Below, in pieces: positions 23,385 to 28,013 of a stretch of DNA of 28,013 nt (within the stretch, counting starts at the first letter, position 1; the number at the start of each line of letters is the position of its first letter). The DNA is taken from NCBI GenBank assembly GCA_964427595.1, contig CAYRUQ010000017.1, forward strand, positions 1-28,013, written 5' to 3'. A program made the position numbers and the translations under genes. Source of the stretch: Enterosoma sp964427595 (GTDB lineage: Bacteria; Bacillota_I; Bacilli_A; RFN20; CAG-288). The notes beneath the pieces were generated by a model that saw only the letters and a program-made list of their open reading frames with translations, did not search any database and was not told where the DNA came from.

Positions 23385-25433
23385 ATGAAAGCATACACAC
23401 ACTCGATAACCAGAAGCATCAAAGGAAATGTAGCTAAGCTTCTGTCAATCATTTTTATCATATTGATCGGCATCGCTTTTGTTTCCGGTGTCGGTACTCT
23501 TTCTTCGTGTATCAAAAGTTCTTTTAATGCTTATTATCAAGAGGCCAATGTTACTGATTTAGTCATCAAGAACACATCTAGCTCTGATTTTGCCGACGAA
23601 GATGAAGATGGTATCTATGATATAGTTGAAGCTTTAGAAAGTTCTTCTTTAGTCAATGGAGTGACTACTGTTACTGCTATTGATTCCTCAGCTTTAGAGC
23701 TGATGAAAAATACTATCGCTGAGAGCATAAAAGAAAGTCTTAAAGATACCATCAGTGAAACTTTTCCTTTCTTAGATTCATTAGTCGATTATATTGATTA
23801 CATCGATTTGTCCAACTATGTTGATGTCGAAATATTACCCGAAGACTTCCCTCTTACTAGATTTTCGACCATTCATGAAGATCAAAGCATCAATACTCTG
23901 ACCGTCGTTGAAGGTCATTTTCCCACTTCTGAAGATGAAATAGCTATCGAACAGACAGAAGCTAGTTCAATGATTGATTATCAAATCGGTGATACGATTG
24001 ATTTAGGTGATGCTTTGGGAGGAGTCAAAGAGATTGTAGGTATCATACAAAATCCTCTCATCACCTCTAAATATGGTGAACCTGATTTGATCAACCAAAC
24101 GAAATTAGAACAGATCATCTATCTTTATGGAGATACGATAACTATCAATTTTGATATAACGATCAGCCTTCCTTTATTTGGTGACTATGTCATCCCTATC
24201 ACTCAAGATATCCCGGTCTCTGATATCTATGTTGACCTAAATCTTGATAATTATAGTTACCTCTCTAGTTCTTATGGAAATCATGTCGATGAATGTGTCG
24301 AAGAATTAAACTTAACTGTCTTAAGTGATTATTCATCTGATATTACGATACTGACATTAGAAGAAAATACCAGCTATGCCTATTTGATGACTTATTGTGA
24401 AAAAATCGATGTCATCGCATCTATCTTCCCCTTGTTCTTCATCGCTGTCGCTGCTCTAGTCGTGTCTTCAACGATGAGCCGCATGGTTGAAGAAGAAAGA
24501 AACATGATCGGTTGTCTTACTACTCTCGGATACAATGATGGTCAAGTCATTAAAAAATATGTGACATTGTCTTTGTCTTGTTGTCTTATCGCCTGTCTTT
24601 TAGGAATGATACTCGGACTCTTCTTGATTCCAACTATCATCTATCCATGTCTAGCAACCACTTTTTACACGCCTACAATAAGTTATCTGCTCTCTCCTTT
24701 ATTTGGTCTTCTCTCTTCATTTGGAATGATTTTAGTCGTCACTTTGATCACTATCTTCACTTCAAAGAAGATGCTAAAAGCAAAGCCAGCTACTCTCCTT
24801 CTTCCTAAAGCTCCTAAAGCTGGTAAGAAAATATGGTTAGAGAATCTTAGGTCCCTGTGGAAAAGACTTCCTTTCAGTATCAAATCATCCTTTAGAAACA
24901 TATTCCGTTATAAGAAAAACTTGATTATGACTGTCGTTTCTGTCGCAGGTTCTTTAGCTTTGATTTTAGCCGGTTTTTCTCTTCTAGATGCCGGAAATGC
25001 ATTAGCTGAACATCCCCTTCTCTCTGGTCTTAAAGATACACTCGTTCCTATCGCCGTCTTGATAGTCTGTTTTGCAGTAGTCCTCTGCGGAGTTGTCATC
25101 TATAACCTCACTAATATGAATATCGGTGAAAGAAATAGAGAGATAGCGACTCTAAAAGTCCTCGGTTATCGAGAACTAGAAGTTCACATGTATATCTATA
25201 GAGAGATCTTGATCATGGCTATTCTCGGTTGTGTCTTAGGATTACCGATTGGAATACTGCTTGTTTATTTCGTTTTGACTAGCATCGATATAGGCACTTT
25301 AAGCGATGTCAATATCTATACATATTTCGTCTCAATTCTGATTGTTTTCGTCCTTGTTGGTATTGTTGATCTATTATTGAGTCCGAAGATAAGAAAAATA
25401 GATATGTCCACTTCTCTAAAATCATTAGATTAA
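23385..25433 (+). CDS. FtsX-family ABC transporter permease
   Basis: 682 residues. One N-terminal helix (~15-37) is followed by a large outside domain (~40-330) rich in Asp, Ser and Ile, then about three helices forming the first FtsX domain (~335-455: VVSSTMSRMVEEERNMIGCLTTLGY), a linker, and a second set (~505-665) with IGERNREIATLKVLGY, the repeated FtsX coupling-helix motif. This two-FtsX-domain layout is the Firmicutes MacB/BceB-like type, although with a smaller helix count than BceB. Starts at the base after the ATPase stop. Together with it this forms a TetR-controlled transporter for an unknown substrate. Confidence 0.88.
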   Translation: MKAYTHSITRSIKGNVAKLLSIIFIILIGIAFVSGVGTLSSCIKSSFNAYYQEANVTDLVIKNTSSSDFADEDEDGIYDIVEALESSSLVNGVTTVTAIDSSALELMKNTIAESIKESLKDTISETFPFLDSLVDYIDYIDLSNYVDVEILPEDFPLTRFSTIHEDQSINTLTVVEGHFPTSEDEIAIEQTEASSMIDYQIGDTIDLGDALGGVKEIVGIIQNPLITSKYGEPDLINQTKLEQIIYLYGDTITINFDITISLPLFGDYVIPITQDIPVSDIYVDLNLDNYSYLSSSYGNHVDECVEELNLTVLSDYSSDITILTLEENTSYAYLMTYCEKIDVIASIFPLFFIAVAALVVSSTMSRMVEEERNMIGCLTTLGYNDGQVIKKYVTLSLSCCLIACLLGMILGLFLIPTIIYPCLATTFYTPTISYLLSPLFGLLSSFGMILVVTLITIFTSKKMLKAKPATLLLPKAPKAGKKIWLENLRSLWKRLPFSIKSSFRNIFRYKKNLIMTVVSVAGSLALILAGFSLLDAGNALAEHPLLSGLKDTLVPIAVLIVCFAVVLCGVVIYNLTNMNIGERNREIATLKVLGYRELEVHMYIYREILIMAILGCVLGLPIGILLVYFVLTSIDIGTLSDVNIYTYFVSILIVFVLVGIVDLLLSPKIRKIDMSTSLKSLD

Positions 25434-25445
25434 TTAATATCTTCG

Positions 25446-25479
25446 ATGGTTCTGCCACAAACTGACAGAACCATTTTTA
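25446..25479 (+). terminator. Rho-independent terminator of the ABC operon
   Basis: ATGGTTCTG (25446-25454) pairs perfectly with CAGAACCAT (25466-25474) around an 11-base loop, followed by TTTTT-like sequence (TTTTA). It lies 13 bases after the permease stop. Confidence 0.85.
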
Positions 25480-25509
25480 TTTTAAGATAACAAGACAATA
25501 GATTGTAAT

Positions 25510-25538
25510 TTGTAACACCAAACAAAGAACATCATAAT
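25510..25538 (+). promoter_or_regulatory. Promoter before the broken secreted-protein gene
   Basis: TTGTAA (25510-25515), exactly 17 bp, CATAAT (25533-25538), 18 bases ahead of the ATG at 25557. A second TTGTAA lies at 25503-25508. Confidence 0.45.
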
Positions 25539-25556
25539 TTTGATAGGTAAAATTCT

Positions 25557-25985
25557 ATGAGGAAAATTTTGTTTATAATTTTCTGCCTATTATTTGGCAT
25601 CTCATTAAATAGCTCATGGTTTACTAGCAGTACATCATCAACTTCGAGTGAACCAAGAACGATTTCTTTGCTTTTTATACAACACACATATCTTCGAGAT
25701 TACAATGATGATAATGGTAATATTGTTGGATATTACTTTAGGAATGATGTGAAAGCCACAACAACTTTTGAATATGAAGAAGGTTATTACCTGTCTTCTG
25801 AAGAAATCAATGATTTCGGACCATTTAATTTACATCACTCATAATCAGGTCTTGTTGGAGATGGATATTTTTACTTCACCATATTCATGACAGAGTTTGA
25901 TGAAACCACTGGTATTGCAACTAATAGGTTAACAGCACAAGAATTCACTGAAGATATGACATTACATTTTGCGATTGTTGGATAG
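25557..25985 (+). pseudogene. Secreted protein gene interrupted by one in-frame stop
   Basis: The frame starts with a signal-peptide-like MRKILFIIFCLLFGISL, then a Ser/Thr patch (TSSTSSTSSEP) and a hydrophilic, Tyr/Asp/Asn-rich region. At 25842-25844 it meets TAA after ...FGPFNLHHS, but the same frame then continues sensibly for 46 more codons (SGLVGDGYFYFTIFMTEFDE... to LHFAIVG) and ends at TAG 25983-25985. The simplest reading is a nonsense mutation in a 142-codon gene; a sequencing error is also possible. Otherwise it would be a 95-residue protein. Base composition is more AT-rich than its neighbours. I do not recognise the family. Confidence 0.6.
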
Positions 25986-26141
25986 AGTCATAGTTTCTGT
26001 TTCAAAGCTGTTGATACTCTCAAACATGCTTCTATTTTTTCATTTTTCTGAATTAGTATTTTAAAAAATAAATCTTTTGTCTTGTTTCTTAAGCCAATAT
26101 CATTCTTTACAATCTGAATCACATTAAAACCTCTTTTCATC

Positions 26142-26150
26142 TGTTATTCT
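26142..26150 (+). promoter_or_regulatory. Extended -10 before the endonuclease lipoprotein gene
   Basis: TG-T-TATTCT (TATTCT 26145-26150) stands 18 bases before the ATG at 26169 and just before the GGAGG site. There is no clear -35. Confidence 0.35.
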
Positions 26151-26168
26151 TTTTGCCGTGGAGGGCTT

Positions 26169-27716
26169 ATGAAAAGAATACGAAAATTATTGTGTCTACT
26201 GTTTCTCCCTGTGTTAATCAGTTGTAACAATAGTTCTATCTCTTCTAGTAGTGAACCTAGTTCAGTCGACTCTTCTGCAAGCGACTCTTCCAGTTCTTCA
26301 TCTTCTTCCTCATCTTCATCAAGTAGCTCTATTTCTTCATCTTCTTCTAGCTCATCATCTGGTACTTCTAGTTCAAACTCCTCTCCTGATTCTTCAATCT
26401 CATCACCCGATTCTTCATCTTCGTCGTCTAATTCTTCTAGTTCATCGTCCGACTCTTCAATCGATTCGAGTTCTGTTGAAGAATTAATTGATGATGTCCA
26501 ATACGAAACTCAAGTATTTGGTTATCAATTCCAAACAGCAGATTTCTCGAAGGATGGTGGGAGTCTAAGTGTCAACGGCGTAGACTTCACTTACACAGAA
26601 GCAACCTATATCGGTTATTCTTCAACCAACAATGAAGGCGTTCAAATCGGCTCAGCAAATAATCCTCAAACAACACCATGGGTATTAAGTACCACCTTCA
26701 GTAGTGAAATCATCATCACCGCCTATACAGTTAAGATGGATACCGCAGCTAGCGGGTCAGCAACCTATACATTCACATTAGATAACTACACTGATTCTAA
26801 TAATTTTGTTCCTGATCCTGCCGAATATGGCAGAGATGATCTCGAAGAGACGACCTCTACTCTTTCTCTATCACTTCAATCTAATGCCAGTAAAGCTATG
26901 TACTTTGACTACCTGACCTTTACGGCTTTAGTACCTGTTGATTCTGATATCGAATTAGTCAATACTTTAACTTCTGAAGACGACGAACTCACTGAACCTC
27001 TTGAACCTGGAGTTGGTGATGTTCCTGAAACTATATATGCTGAAACAACTGTTGCCGACTACTATTCCACCATCGATTTTGAAGATGACGATGATCATTT
27101 AATACTCGCTCTTCATGATTTGATATCCGATTACACTGGTTGGAGTTATGGAGATGCCAGATATATCCTCCTTTATACCGACCAAGATATTGATTCACCA
27201 CTCTACTTAAACAGCATATATGATGGAGCTCTTATTCAACAAAAATGGGATACTGGTGCTTCATGGAACAGAGAACATGTCTGGCCTGTTTCAAGAATGA
27301 CGATCGGTTCTACATCAAGACCTGATAACACAACAATCAGTCATATGACTGATCTTCACAATCTCAGAGTATTAACTCCTTCAGTCAACTCTTCAAGAAG
27401 CAACAAATACTTTGATAAGACTACTGGCTCTAACACTTACTATCCAAATCTCAGTGACGATGCTGGTTATGATTACAGAGGTGATGTCGCTAGAATCATC
27501 TTCTATATGTATTTAGTCAATTATCCTGACTTAAGTCTTGCTGACACTCCTTCAGGATCGACTGAGATGGGAAATCTCTCTACCCTCCTTGAATGGAACG
27601 AATTAGATGAAGTCGACGAATTTGAACTGCAGAGAAACGATCGCATCTATCAATATCAAGGAAATAGAAATCCGTTCATCGATTATCCTGAACTAGCTGA
27701 TAGGATTATCGCTTAG
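26169..27716 (+). CDS. Serine-rich lipoprotein with a C-terminal endonuclease I domain
   Basis: 515 residues. A lipoprotein signal ends at VLISC, so Cys19 is the likely anchor. Residues ~20-105 are nearly all Ser with some Asp, Pro and Asn, a flexible spacer. Residues ~110-255 form a beta-rich domain (QVFGYQFQTADFSKDGG..., SATYTFTLDNY) of unclear type. From ~285 on is an endonuclease I/NucM-type nuclease: WNREHVWP with its catalytic His, TDLHNLRVLTPSVNSSRSN, and the C-terminal GNRNPFIDYPELAD. These enzymes are secreted, metal-dependent and cut DNA without sequence preference, often for nutrient uptake. The layout suggests a nuclease held at arm's length from the membrane. GGAGG before the ATG supports the start. 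Confidence 0.88.
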   Translation: MKRIRKLLCLLFLPVLISCNNSSISSSSEPSSVDSSASDSSSSSSSSSSSSSSSISSSSSSSSSGTSSSNSSPDSSISSPDSSSSSSNSSSSSSDSSIDSSSVEELIDDVQYETQVFGYQFQTADFSKDGGSLSVNGVDFTYTEATYIGYSSTNNEGVQIGSANNPQTTPWVLSTTFSSEIIITAYTVKMDTAASGSATYTFTLDNYTDSNNFVPDPAEYGRDDLEETTSTLSLSLQSNASKAMYFDYLTFTALVPVDSDIELVNTLTSEDDELTEPLEPGVGDVPETIYAETTVADYYSTIDFEDDDDHLILALHDLISDYTGWSYGDARYILLYTDQDIDSPLYLNSIYDGALIQQKWDTGASWNREHVWPVSRMTIGSTSRPDNTTISHMTDLHNLRVLTPSVNSSRSNKYFDKTTGSNTYYPNLSDDAGYDYRGDVARIIFYMYLVNYPDLSLADTPSGSTEMGNLSTLLEWNELDEVDEFELQRNDRIYQYQGNRNPFIDYPELADRIIA

Positions 27717-27761
27717 TATTATTTTCTTTAACAAAAGTTGGTTTCTTTATAAATAAGCTCT

Positions 27762-27806
27762 GTCTTTAGGAGTTAGCAAAATAAATCATGTGCAACTCCT
27801 AAAGAC
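27762..27806. repeat. Perfect 13-bp inverted repeat
   Basis: GTCTTTAGGAGTT (27762-27774) and AACTCCTAAAGAC (27794-27806) match exactly, separated by 19 bases. No T-run follows on either strand, so it is not a standard terminator. It may be an RNA hairpin, a protein-binding site or the trace of a small element. Confidence 0.7.
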
Positions 27807-27894
27807 GAGTTTGATGTTTATGTTTCCAAATTTTGTTCAGAATATTCAAACTATAAGTAATAGTTGAAAAGAACCAAAATATCAGTTTTAAATC

Positions 27895-27923
27895 AGTAGG
27901 CATCTAACCTACTTATATTTTTC
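27895..27923 (+). terminator. Weak terminator candidate
   Basis: AGTAGG (27895-27900) pairs with CCTACT (27908-27913) around a seven-base loop, followed by TATATTTTT. The 6-bp stem is short and it lies about 180 bases after the endonuclease stop. Confidence 0.35.
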
Positions 27924-28000
27924 GTACATCATATTTGCTTAAAACCTATTAATTCTTTTTGTCCGGTTTTAGATTTAATTTCGTCAAGACACTTTTAATC

Positions 28001-28009
28001 TGCTATTCT
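28001..28009 (+). promoter_or_regulatory. Possible extended -10 of a gene beyond the window
   Basis: TG-C-TATTCT (TATTCT 28004-28009) lies at the right edge and resembles the -10 before the endonuclease gene. Any gene it serves is outside the window. The rest of 27717-28013 holds no reading frame that I trust. Confidence 0.25.
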
Positions 28010-28013
28010 ATAA

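Noticed and set aside
25842..25844. TAA read as a recoded sense codon
   Set aside because: All other genes in the window use TAA as a normal stop; there is no sign of a changed code and Trp uses TGG.
26226..26480. Repetitive TCT/TCA-rich DNA that could pass for a repeat array
   Set aside because: It is the coding sequence of a serine-rich spacer; unit lengths are irregular and no direct repeat with spacers, as in CRISPR, is present.

Overview
The window looks like chromosomal DNA of an uncultivated, low-GC, gut-type member of the Bacilli (Mollicutes/RF39/Erysipelotrichia side). The clues are AT-rich spacers, strong AGGAGG ribosome-binding sites, YhaM, RecX, YitT and CoiA homologues, an L-box (lysine) riboswitch and a Gram-positive lipoprotein-style solute-binding protein. 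Trp is encoded by TGG and TGA is a stop, so the code is standard. The lineage is inferred from gene content only. Almost everything reads on the + strand; the exceptions are a TetR regulator and a short leader at the left edge.

Layout. (1) 1-262: a divergent promoter region with a short minus-strand reading frame. (2) 263-7574: a tightly packed run of yitT-like membrane gene, gltX, a flippase-like membrane protein with an acidic coiled-coil tail, a GT4-fold protein that has lost its active-site residues, recX and yhaM. (3) 7888-8739: a seven-helix orphan membrane protein with its own promoter and a clean terminator. (4) 8914-14272: a large-promoter operon with an unknown two-helix membrane protein, then tsaE-tsaB-rimI-tsaD (tRNA t6A synthesis plus a GNAT acetyltransferase) and asnS. 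(5) 14290-15731: a small membrane protein and galE, ended by a terminator. (6) 15732-19095: a long spacer ending in a lysine riboswitch/terminator, then a three-gene polar amino acid (probably lysine) ABC importer whose ATPase carries an insertion of about 95 residues. (7) 19139-21968: a short UvrD/Rep helicase and a CoiA-like nuclease-fold protein. (8) 21965-25479: a TetR repressor diverging from a MacB-like ATPase and FtsX-type permease, with two matching palindromic operator boxes over the two promoters. (9) 25480-28013: a secreted-protein reading frame broken by one in-frame stop, a serine-rich lipoprotein carrying an endonuclease I domain, and a 3' spacer with a perfect 13-bp inverted repeat.

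Most genes are housekeeping (aminoacylation, t6A modification, recombination control, RNA turnover). The least explained parts are the flippase-like protein translationally linked to a catalytically degenerate GT4, the insertion in the lysine-transporter ATPase, the unknown protein heading the t6A operon, and several start codons that sit only 7-9 nt after a -10 box. I saw no CRISPR array, tRNA, rRNA, insertion sequence or phage gene.
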